This document shows, one piece after another, positions 25,675 to 35,424 of a DNA stretch of 64,000 nucleotides. Source of the stretch: Silurus meridionalis. Its lineage: Eukaryota > Chordata > Actinopteri > Siluriformes > Siluridae. The translations under genes and the position numbers were made by a program. Every line of letters starts with the position of its first letter. Position 1 is the stretch's first letter. The notes under the pieces are model-generated. The model was not told where the DNA came from. It did no database searches and was given only the letters and a program-made list of their open reading frames with translations. Where the stretch lies: NCBI RefSeq assembly GCF_014805685.1, contig NC_060892.1, positions 16,032,490 to 16,096,489 on the forward strand, given 5' to 3'.

Positions 25675-25998
25675 TACCGTAATTTCCGGACTATAAAGCA
25701 CACCCATATATAAGCCGCACCCACTGAATTTGACAAAGATTTTTATTTTTAACATAAATAAGCCACACCTGTCTGTAAGCCGCAGGTGTCTACACTAAAA
25801 CTAATGAACTTTACACAGGCTTTAACGAAAGACACTAAATGCAATATGTTGCGCTTCTATTAGGAGCATAGCGGTATTTTGGGAATAGCATGCCACTGCA
25901 TTCTTCCAGTATTACTGCGTGTGTTCAAGACTGAGGATTATGTCCTTATTATTTTCTGATGCTCATTTCTAAGTTTCTTTGACTAACCCATAACGCTG

Positions 25999-26196
25999 TT
26001 GCCAAGAAAAATAAAAAAGCACGAGTTTTGGAAACCTGTCTGTGCTTATATGATTTCTGTTGCAACTGGAGTTACCGAGCTCTCCCTTCAGCCAGACTCA
26101 ACGCGCTACAACGGCTTGTATCCAAACAGTAACCAACCAAGTAAGTCATTGTTCACTGTCTTCCTCCTTCCTTTCACAAATACATTGGTACCTTGA
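25999..26196 (+). other. Conserved short frame within the MITE, copy 1
   Basis: Begins [20 protein letters not shown]. Nearly the same 40-odd codons open the frame at 39862 in copy 2. I do not recognise the product. It may be a transposase remnant or chance from a young repeat. Confidence 0.3.
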
Positions 26197-26788
26197 CCTA
26201 CGTGTACATTAATGTACGAGTTTTCCGAGGTACGAGCGGTCACTCTGTCGATTTTTTTGCTTTGTTACACAAGCAAAGAATTGAGGTACGAGCTCGAGAC
26301 GCCGCTGCTAGATGGCGAAGCAAAGCCAGAAAGCGAAGACTGTGACGAAAATTAAGATAAGCAAAGAAAAAAAATTTTAAATTGTAAAGTTTAGGGATAC
26401 GTAGTGTACAGGAGTGATAGTAAAAAACTAGTCTTCCCTCCGCCTCTGCTTATCCCCTCTACCCATGCTCCACACACACACACACACACACCCCACTGGC
26501 GTTTTCGTTAGCTCAAGTCATCTTATCTCCAAGGAAAATACACTGGATAAAACCTTATTATATCTTTACGTACTTTTTCTATTATGTTTTTTATACAAGA
26601 TTTGTTATTTAGAAATGAATTTTCCAATTTAATAACATAAGACAAAATCGGGGTGTCATTTTGAGGGTTGGAATGGGTTAATGCCATTTTAAGTATTTCC
26701 AATATGGAAAACTTATTTGATGTGCGAGCAAATTGAGATACGAGCTCGTTTACGGAACGAATTAAACTCGTAGGTCAAGGTACCACTG
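26183..26788. mobile_element. Nested TIR element inserted in the MITE at a TA site
   Basis: Ends are 'cattggtaccttgacctacg' and the inverted 'cgtaggtcaaggtaccactg', flanked by TA on both sides. Copy 2 of the host MITE (about 40040) shows the empty site with a single TA. TA duplication fits the Tc1/mariner/pogo group. No transposase was seen in its 606 bases. Confidence 0.82.
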
Positions 26789-27024
26789 TATTTCTCTGGG
26801 GAGTTTATCTTTTGTCATCGTCGTGCGCGTGTGGAAGTTTTTTCTCCTGAAGCTGTGCAGCTCAGAACACAGGTGAGGTGCGTTTTTTCGTTTCTGTTCG
26901 GAAATTTAATTGGTCTAATGTTATGTCGCTCAGTTTTTTTGGTTGAAGTTTGTGAAACCGGGAAAAACCCAGGAAAAATCCACAAATAAGCCGCTTCATT
27001 GCTTATAGTCCGAAAAATACGGTA

Positions 27025-27419
27025 GTTTATTTTGATACATGGTGTGGCTGCTGTTTTTTGTAGTTTATTTTGATACACATAAAGTTAAGGTATTTATTAT
27101 TTTATTTTAATATACATTTTGATGTATCTTTGCTCAACCCTGAGCACTGTCATACTTGTTTCAGTGTAATATCGATGGTTTCCATAGCTATAGTGTCATA
27201 ATGTTGCTATTGTCAGGATTGATTCAGGTAAGAAACAACTGAGGGCCTAGGTGTGAAATGCATTGCCTGCCAATACTTGTAAATGACAAATTTGCATTTG
27301 CAGAATACCTGGTTTGTTATTGGTATGTGAAATATATGTCTGCTTAATCGTATTGTGCATACATTTTGTTCATTTGGCTGATGTTTTTAATACAAGGAGG
27401 CTTATTATTGAGAGTATAC
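27025..27419. other. Intergenic sequence without recognised gene
   Basis: Begins with a partial repeat of the flank ('gtttattttgatac' occurs at 27025 and 27062). Nothing else was seen. Confidence 0.4.
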
Positions 27420-27545
27420 CTCCGTGAGGGTTAATAATCTTGCTCAGTAACACAGACAAGGCAGCTTAGTGCTGGTGGGATTACACGTTTCCCTTTCTGT
27501 TCAGTACACTGAAGTATTAAATCACTGGGCCACCATTCCCAAGAA
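27420..27545 (-). mobile_element. Degenerate tRNA-derived SINE
   Basis: The minus strand reads 'gggaatggtggcccagtgat' at the box A region, then 'agcactaagctgcc' and 'actgagcaagattattaacc', the order of the SINEs at 41719-41838 and 54136-54345. Both promoter boxes are eroded. Confidence 0.5.
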
Positions 27546-27639
27546 TACTATATTTCATAACATTGTAAGGATTTGAAGAAAATATGTGTAACACTACAAT
27601 GAGCAATTTCATTATGATGCAGTACTATTTATTAGATAA

Positions 27640-29640
27640 GGCTTTATTCATGAATCTCTAATAGAGTTATGTGTAAACTATTTGCAAATATTCTCTACAA
27701 AAAAGTACTCTTTCATCTCTCCCGACACTGACTTTTTTTCCTCTCTACTCTTGGACTTTGCCACTAACTCCTTCCTCTCCTTTCTTTCCTCAACCATGGA
27801 CCTCCTCTGCCCCATGACTACAAAACCCAAGAAGACTTCTTGTCCCACACCCTGGCTGTCAGAAATCGGCTATAAGTCAGATCAGCAGAGAGGAAGTGGA
27901 AAAATTCACAACTTGATGCAGACAATCGTACCGTGCACTCCTGACCACATTTTCTTTGGATGTGACTTCAGCTAAGACTGCCTTCTAGGAAAATCTCAAG
28001 GCCTCTGCACTAGATCCTCGTAAACTCCACAACATCTTCTCTTCATTACTCAACCCCCCTACTCCACCTGCTCCATCCTCCCTGACTGCTGATGACTTTG
28101 CCTCCTTCGATGATATGAGATTAAGGAAATCTGCCAGACCTTCACTTCCTCCCCAACAATGACTACACAACACAGCCAGTAATCCTCTACTCCTTCATTG
28201 TCAATCTTCCAAACCATAACAGGAAATGAGATACTGCAACTCATCCATTTCTGCAATCCCACCACCTGCCCTCTTGATCCAATCCCTTTAATTATGCTTC
28301 AGATCATCTCACAAGATCTCCTGCCCTTCATCTCCACAATTATCAATGGGTTCCTTACATCTGGCTATGTGCCAACTACCTTCAAGCAAGCAAGGGTCAT
28401 TACCATCTTGAATAAACCTGCTCTGGTCCATCAGACATCCACAACTACAGACCGGTATCACTTCTCTCCTTTCTTTCTAAATCTCTGGAACGCACTGTTT
28501 TTAACCACCTGTCTGTCTACCTCTCAAAAAACAACCTCCGTGATCGAAACCAGTCTGGCTTCAAAGCAGCACATTTCACAGAAACGGCCCTTTTGACTGT
28601 TTCCGAGGAACTGCATGCTGCTCGATCAGCCAAGCTGTCATCTGTCCTCATCCTTTTTTATCTTTTAGCAGCATTCAACACAGTCAACCACAAGACTCTC
28701 TTAAGAGCCTCAGTATCTGCGGAACAGCATGGGAATGGTTTCCTTTTCACCTGGAAGGTTGCTTACACCAGGTAACATGGAGGGGGTCTATATCTGCCCC
28801 ACGGAGACTCACCACTTGTGTCCCACAAGGCTCGGTACTTGGTCCCCTCCTTTTCTCCCTCTATAACCACTCTATTGTTAAAGTTATAGCCTCAAATGGG
28901 TTTTCTTAACTCTTCATGACTTTCTGCTCTCCCCTTCAGTCACTGCTTGCAACCTTGGGGTAACTATTCTTGTCGAATTCTTCTCTACAATATCTGAAGG
29001 ATTTGACCATATCTGTCCACACAGGCTGCCCTGGTGCTTGTTCAGTCTCTTGTCATTTTACTGCTGGCCGGTCTTCCTCTGACCGCTATTTGTCCACTGC
29101 AAATAATCCAAAATGCAGCTTCATGACTTGTGTTCATTCTGCCCAAGTTCTCCAACACCACCTCACTGCTGCACTCCCTTCACTGGCTTCCAGTAGCTGC
29201 ACAAATCAAATTCAAACACTGATGCTTGCTTACAAGGTGAAAAATGGACCAACACCATCTTACCTTCAGTGACACACCTCGCACTGCACCACGCTGTCTA
29301 AAATCCTCCAGCACTGCTCGACTGTTACCGCCTTCTCTCAGGGGAAGATGTACGTATCCTTCAAGGCTCTTCTCTGTTCTGGCACCAAGGTGGTGGAATG
29401 AACTTCCCCTAGAAGTCCGAACAACAGAGTCCCTGTCTGTCTTTAAAAGACGGTTGAAGACCTACCTCTTCCTGAAACAATTAAATTAGCATTTTCCAAG
29501 TTTGCTTTGTAAAAATCAAGAGTTTTAGTTATCTTAAGTTTGTAATCTAGCATACCAGTGTAGATGTATTCATTGCTAGAGACTCAAAGCACTTGTACTT
29601 CTGCTAAATACCGCAAATGTAAATGTAAATGTACTTCTCC
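27640..29640 (+). mobile_element. L2-type LINE, internally deleted
   Basis: On the plus strand: FCNPTTCPLDPIPLIMLQII and LPFISTIINGFLTSGYVPTT then FKQARVITILNKPAL (reverse transcriptase start, 28240-28440), SAKLSSVLILFYLLAAFNTV (motif A, with Asp replaced by Tyr in FYLLAAFNTV where FDLSAAFDTV is usual), and VPQGSVLGPLLFSLY near 28826-28865. A deletion follows, so the motif C (YADD) region is absent. The C-terminal part is LASSSCTNQIQTLMLAYKVK then PRWWNELPLEVRTTESLSVF and FKRRLKTYLFLKQ (29190-29485). The 3' end carries AATGTAAATGTAAATGT. Frame breaks are frequent. Confidence 0.82.
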
Positions 29641-30346
29641 TTCCCAATAAAGACATTTGGTGTGCATTATCCTGCAGTGTGCATGATGTAATGTTAGCTA
29701 CTTGTAATGCTAAGGCATAAATAACACAACTGCTGTGGTTATGGTAATGTGTTCCTTTTTGAAACTAACTGAGATTTTAATTAAAACTGAGATTTTCAAT
29801 AATTTGAGGTATATGGGGGCTCTTGTAAAGAACCATTTTCTAATCTGCTATGGAAATGAATTTATTTCGGCTGATGTAAACACAGCTGCATGTTTTCATG
29901 TTTGAGCCGGATGAGCAAATGTCACAGCAGTTCTTCCATTCTGAAGACAAACACACACGTGAGAATTTGTTTTATGAAGTGTTCACAGCAGTGTGGCCTC
30001 ATTAACTCATGGACATAATGCTGGCATGACAGCTAACATGCCCAGAGGGGCTTTGATTTTCACTGTCAACTTCATCATATAACAAGCCAACAGTGTGCTC
30101 TGTAAATTACTAACAGCATGGATACACGTTAATTAATAACAATCTAACATAAAGTGCCTTATGGTGAAAAAGCTTTATTTTTTAGCACACCCCTGTCATC
30201 TTTTCCTCCCTAAAGGCTGAAGATTTTTGAGAGATTAACAAGAAAACCATGTTTTTATCCATAAATGATTGTGCAACTACCTTCATTCAGCAATCTCAGC
30301 ACCCACACCCCTTCTTTTGTCCCCTAAATCCTTTCTACAACATTTT

Positions 30347-30368
30347 AGACTATCTTTGTAGATAGTCT
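30347..30368. repeat. Perfect 9-bp hairpin
   Basis: AGACTATCT, loop TTGT, AGATAGTCT. Confidence 0.9.
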
Positions 30369-30481
30369 CAAACCTCTCAACTAACTCTCAAGGTCTTCTC
30401 ACATTTATCACTTGCATTGTGAAATTGTCTATAACATCTTGTCATGTACAAACTGCTGTCAGGACAGCACAGGTTAAATCA

Positions 30482-30522
30482 TCAAGGTATGTAGTGTTCA
30501 TCTTGAACACTACATACCTTGA
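30482..30522. repeat. Perfect 19-bp hairpin with 3-base spacer
   Basis: Left arm TCAAGGTATGTAGTGTTCA at 30482-30500, spacer TCT, right arm its exact reverse complement at 30504-30522. The match ends sharply on both sides. Confidence 0.97.
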
Positions 30523-30719
30523 CAATTAGCAAATACTGTCTGGGAGTGAAATAAAAATGGTAAACATGCCGGTTTTAATTAGTTGTCAATCCACCTCATC
30601 CAGAATGACCTTCAAGAACCTAAACAGTTTTTATTAAAACATAGAAAAACGAGTTCGTAGCTGATACTAAGAAAGACTTATGCCATGTGATCAGACAAAC
30701 TATTAACATTTCTAATACC

Positions 30720-31976
30720 TTCTGATACCAGATCCTTCAGTTGCTGTTACAAATGGGCTCACCTATCTATATTTAGCCAGTTATCCCTTGCCACTTTTCT
30801 TGTTGAACTTCATAACATGGCTGATATCCTAGAGCATTCTATCTTCAAATTGAAAACAACCTAATTTTTTTATCCTTTAAAAGGTGCATATCGAACTGTA
30901 GTTACCAGTAAATATTCTTTGCTCTTAGAGGCCAACTAATTCTAAATCAAAACCTAATTACAAAATTGCATGCTAATATACAATTTTGGAGAGCACTCCC
31001 AATTTCTCTGTTTAAATTGAATGAATGCAATTCAAATGATATTCTTACCTCAGATATTGTATGTATTCAATAAAGTTACAATCTTTCTACCTGAATCCTT
31101 ATTTTAACAATTAGATTAGATAATTCTCACGTTCTTGTGAGGATATAAAAATCACAGTATCAAAAAGGCACATCTTTGTAAACCTAAACAGGAGGGAGGC
31201 TTTACACTTCCAGATTTATGTCTTTATTACTGGGCGTCTTACATAATTCTAATTTTAGTGTGGTTGCATGATCAGGATAATCCACCAATTTCTCTCCAAA
31301 TAGTCTGTGACCAGTGTTATCCATACAATTTGGGAGCAGTGATTCTGTTCCCTGTAACACTGCATCATTCTAACTTCAATAACAGTATCATAATTCAAAA
31401 TATACTTTAAAGCTGAAAACAGATTAAAAAAATAAACACTTTTTTTAATTCCTCTAGAGTCAACTGTTTTCAGATTATTTGATTATGTACTTGCTCATAC
31501 ACCTTCATTGGATAATATATCACTTTCAATTATTGATAAGTGTCTTGATCTGTGTAAAGGAAGTAGTACTTATAATCTATGATCTGCTACAATCCTTTGC
31601 TTCTCCTTCAACAAGTTTTCTTAAGGAAGAATAGGAGAAAGAACTAGGAGTGGCAATGTATGAGGAGATTTGGTAGACAAGTTTAAAGAATATTAATCGC
31701 TGCCTCATTCAGTTTAAAGTCATCCACAGACTACAATATTCTATAAAGAAACTACAGTTTTTAGAATTTTACAGAATGCCTCACCTCTTTGTGAAAAATG
31801 TAATTCAGTAGATGCTGATTTGTCACATAATTAAATTTTTTGCTCCATTTCTTGATGTAGAATGGAATTTTTTTATGTGCTTTCAAAGATTTTTAGGGTG
31901 CAATTGCAGCTGGATCAGAACTTTTTGTTATGGGATTTTCTGAAAGTATGCATTCATTATCAGGAGCTTTTGCTCA
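30720..31976 (+). mobile_element. L1-like LINE relic, C-terminal part of ORF2
   Basis: Short plus-strand frames give 'FWRALPISLFKLNE' near 30990-31030, GGRLYTSRF or its alternate GGFTLPDLCLYYWAS near 31195-31240, IQFKVIHRLQYS near 31705-31745, and SPLCEKCNSVDADLSH near 31780-31830, which resemble the L1 C-terminal GGLALPN..LYYWA, FKV.HRLHYS and SPLC.KC...LSH motifs. Stops and frameshifts are heavy, and the start is not defined. Confidence 0.6.
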
Positions 31977-32125
31977 GACATATTAGGCAGGTACTGCTCA
32001 GTATGGAGTGATTAGACACATGTTCCCAAAGCGTTTTCGACGCAGCTCAAGTTCCTGAAAGGGAACATCACTAGTTTCCTGAGGGAACAAGAGCTGCGTC
32101 AATGGGCCATACATAGATAAAAAAT
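31977..32125. mobile_element. DIRS1 terminal-repeat fragment
   Basis: Reads 'aggcaggtactgctcagtat', then 'gttcccaaagcgttttcgac', then 'agtttcctgagggaacaaga' and 'gctgcgtcaatgggccatac', the same order as 9910-10055. There is no coding sequence, so only the terminal region remains, lying within or at the end of the L1-like relic. Confidence 0.8.
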
Positions 32126-33129
32126 TTCCATAACCTAAACATTTTATTAATGTGACCTAAATGCCTTTGGAACATTTGGTTTCTAGAACTCTGGTAGATT
32201 GCACTTTTTACATCTAACCATTTCTTTTTAAATTTATTGCAATTTCTTTGGCTCCAAAGTTCTTTCATCCAACATGTTTGTTTATTAAAATTTTCCAAGA
32301 CAGACCGTATATTTTGCATTGGAATATTATAATATAATAGTTTCCTGGGACAGTCAGTAAATCAGCAAAATTCCTCCAAAGATCCAGACTGGATTTTGAA
32401 AAATGTATTTTAGGGTTTTTTTTGCAGATCATCAGTCTGTAATATCTTGCAAGTGATACTTTTATACTGACATTTCAGTAATTATTCTGTTGAATTCTTA
32501 TCTACAGACATTAATTTTTAAGATTGCAAACACGTGCTGTCTCTGTAAAATCTACATCTTTAATGCCAAATGAAATATCCACTCAGCCAAGTTAATATCA
32601 CTTTGCTCTTGATTACAGATATGTGGAAACACGGTAGTTTTTGAATAACTCTGAAGAGTGTAGTAATTATTTTGCAGCACTAATCTCACATTATTATTTT
32701 TTTTAAATAAATTTGATATCAAAACCATTACTGTACTCCGTTCACATGTCTTTTCATTCAGAATTCTGTTGTTAAGAGGCCTCATTTTTATTGCAGTACT
32801 GCTGTTGTGACTCAGGCCAATGTGGACATTTGTTTTAATATGCACTGTTCCATGCTATATCCACAGCAAGAAAAAAAGTGTATTCTTGGATTATGAGTGG
32901 TGTTCAAGGTTAGCCATCTTTGCTTGGGTGGTCCTGAATGTACAGTGTTTTCCATACTTGGGTTTAGGATACCCCAATCCTGCATATAGTATTATTTGTC
33001 TGCTTTAATACATCGTCATGATATGAGTCAGTGACCATTTGAAAGAGGAGTTATCTATGTTTTAAATGGCTGCCACAGGGGCGATGTAGACCCGTCGTTC
33101 TTCCGAAAAAGGTTCAGTTGTTATATTGC
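32126..33129. other. Sequence without firm assignment
   Basis: A/T-rich. The minus-strand frame at 32071-32319 could be LINE-derived but I could not match it. Confidence 0.35.
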
Positions 33130-33312
33130 GTAATGTATAGAAAATTCTTCTGCTCTATATTTTATTTTTATTCTTTATTTATTCTTCATGTTTTATTCTC
33201 TAACGTTTAATTTTTGCCATATAAAATTTGGTTACATATTATTTTATGTAACAGAGCTGTGTACTCTGTGTAATTATGTATGTGACCGATAAAATCTGAA
33301 TTTGAACAAGCT
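33130..33312 (+). mobile_element. Possible LINE 3' tail
   Basis: Ends 'tatgtgaccgataaaatctg' then 'aatttgaa', resembling LINE 3' ends of the AATAAAATTTGAATTTGAA type. Weak. Confidence 0.35.
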
Positions 33313-35372
33313 TGTTGTGAGTTTCATTGTGGCATGGTGTTGTTGCAAAAAAATCGACCAAGACTATCGTTAAACTTTATTGTATTTTTTTTTATTATTT
33401 TGTGCAAAAATAGCTTTCACTATTTGCGGCAAGTGATGCCAAGTGAAAAAAAATAATCTGGAGTTAAGCACCCAAATCCAACTCCAACACAACCCATGGA
33501 GTTGCTTCATTAATGAATGTACAAGGTTCTGATGCAGCTTTTTCATTAAAAATCAAAAGATTATATGCAAAGAAATCTAAATTTGCCACTTATGTTTTTT
33601 AACATTAAAATGAAAAAAAAAAAAAACAAAACAGAAAGTAATAATAAAAAAGATACAAAAGCATAAAAACATACTTTCATAGAAAACATACCTTCGCATC
33701 CACAACTATTTTTAAAAAAACAGTCATAAATCAAAAAAAAAAAATATTTACACAGTTTAAAAATCTGTACAAATAGTTTCCCCCAAAATACTTAAAAACC
33801 CCACATAAGACTTGGGCTGTAGCAAAGGACTGAGGTAGCACATGAAGACAGAGAACAAAATAAGAAACATAGAGAACAAAAGTATCTACTTTTAAACTAC
33901 TTTTAAATCTTAAATTTGGATTGCAACAAAATCCAGCTAAAAGCTCTGTTATATTAGTATCAGTTTCGCAGTCAGTATGCTTTTGAATTCCAAGTATTTC
34001 AATACATTTCTTTAAATATCATGTAGGAAAAACATAATTTTGGGGGCATTGTGAAAGCAGGAATTTGATTAAAAACTGACATGATTGGGGTTTTTTTTCT
34101 GATTTTCTAAGGTGCATTGCTATTCAACAGCTTAAGCAAATCATGGCATTCGCTGTGTTTTGGACATATTGGCCAAAGAGATGTTTTTTTACACAGGCAG
34201 ATGCAAAAGAAACTTTAAAGCTTTCAATAAAAGCATTTTGACTAAGAATAATATTTATGGTTATTTAAAGTTGAGGTGTAAATAGTGTTTATTGAAGGAT
34301 TTCTAAAACATTGTTTTACAAACATTTCAACAAAGGTAATGCAACAAGTATTTTAATTGTAGTAAGGTAATCAGAAATTTATTGTTGATTCATTTTAGGA
34401 TTTGATTTTAATGATACATTATTTGATGTTATATATGATATCAGATACTTCGGGGCATGTGGTTGTAATAAAATATTGAACATTACAGCTGGTGTAATAT
34501 GATAAGACAGTATAATATTGCAAGCACATTAATATTAATCAAAACCTGTAATTACTGTCAAAGCTGCTGTAATAGAAAATAAATCAACACCTTACGACCA
34601 ATCAGAATGGACAGTTCAATGTTAGCTGGGATGCTACCAAGCCAGATATCCGGCTCACATGAGCTTGTGTTTACTTTTCTCCACTGACTTCTCGAAGGCT
34701 TCTTCATTGTTTTTGTACCTTGGGTGAAACTTTTTAAATGTTATTGATTCTGGAAAGCTTTAAGACAAGCCTAGAGGAAAGGTCTCTTTTTTTTGGAGTG
34801 TTGCCTTTTTGCCTTCTTCCTTTCCAGTTCTTACATAGAGAATCTGTCTTCCCCACAGTTCACGAAGGTTCCTCTGGCCATAAGAACAAAGCTAACGGTG
34901 ATGTGCTTTTCCCCCAGATGCTGAGCCCCGCTGCCTGCTCGCCTGCCACCCTGCACTATATAAATTGAGCGGAGTCATGAAAAAAAACCCAGAATGCAAG
35001 CAAGGAGTGGAAAAGTGCAGCAAAAATAAAATCACAACGAAAGTACAAAAAAAATGTTGATTAAATACAGTGTGATCAATATATTTAAATTCTTTTTGTA
35101 AAATATCATAAAATTACTGACTATATATTAAAAAACCAGCACTGCTGGCAAACCGTCTTTTCAGCCACATGCGTGTAAAAAACATTTAAAAAAGATTAAG
35201 AAGATATGGGGAATGATCTGAATGGAAGATGACGATGGAGGTGATGTGAGTCCCCTCACTCTCACACTGAGAGAGAATTCCAGAAAAAGTTGGTAGACAA
35301 ATGTTTTTGTCCTGATGAGAAGACTGTTTGTCCTCTTTGAAAAGTATGAAAGACCCTTTGTCTATCATCACA
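33313..35372 (-). other. crispld2: Presumed crispld2 3' UTR and downstream flank
   Basis: No open frame with family similarity is visible here. Minus-strand AATAAA candidates lie at 34378-34383 and 34288-34293, with further A/T-rich sites near 33370. The true polyadenylation site cannot be chosen by eye. About 34500-34625 carries a repeat also found near 47322-47385. Confidence 0.4.
34500..34625. repeat. Dispersed repeat, copy A
   Basis: Contains 'caacaccttacgaccaatca' with flanking 'gctgctgtaatagaaaataa'. A related stretch is at 47322-47385. Probably part of a MITE; the family is not named. Confidence 0.5.
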
Positions 35373-35424
35373 TCACTCTCGTACGGTGAAGACACGGAAT
35401 GCCCTGCCCTGTGCCTGGGATTTA
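35373..35424 (-). CDS. crispld2: crispld2 exon 15: residues 489-505 and stop
   Basis: Reads [17 protein letters not shown] followed by TGA, matching the conserved GKAFRIFAVRQ-type C-terminus. Acceptor TTTTCCAG|T after a good pyrimidine tract. 52 coding bases; the exon continues as 3' UTR to the left. Confidence 0.94.

Larger units (their letters stand above)
25675..27024 (+). mobile_element. MITE with TACCGTAATTTCCGGACTATAA termini, copy 1, interrupted
   Basis: The left end TACCGTAATTTCCGGACTAT is matched by an inverted right end reading TATAGTCCGAAAAATACGGT. Sister copies are at 39525-40303 and, reversed, at 56741-57490. It carries a second element at 26183-26788. The superfamily is not certain. 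Confidence 0.8.
29641..30719. other. Intergenic sequence with two perfect short hairpins
   Basis: No gene was recognised. Perfect inverted repeats at 30347-30368 and 30482-30522 are listed separately. Confidence 0.5.

Noticed and set aside
32071..32319. 82-codon minus frame as a host exon
   Set aside because: Starts inside the DIRS1 terminal fragment and overlaps likely LINE debris; no splice sites or family match.
34738..34968. 76-codon frame as a possible small gene
   Set aside because: No recognised domain; lies in presumed 3' flank near a dispersed repeat; no splice or start support.
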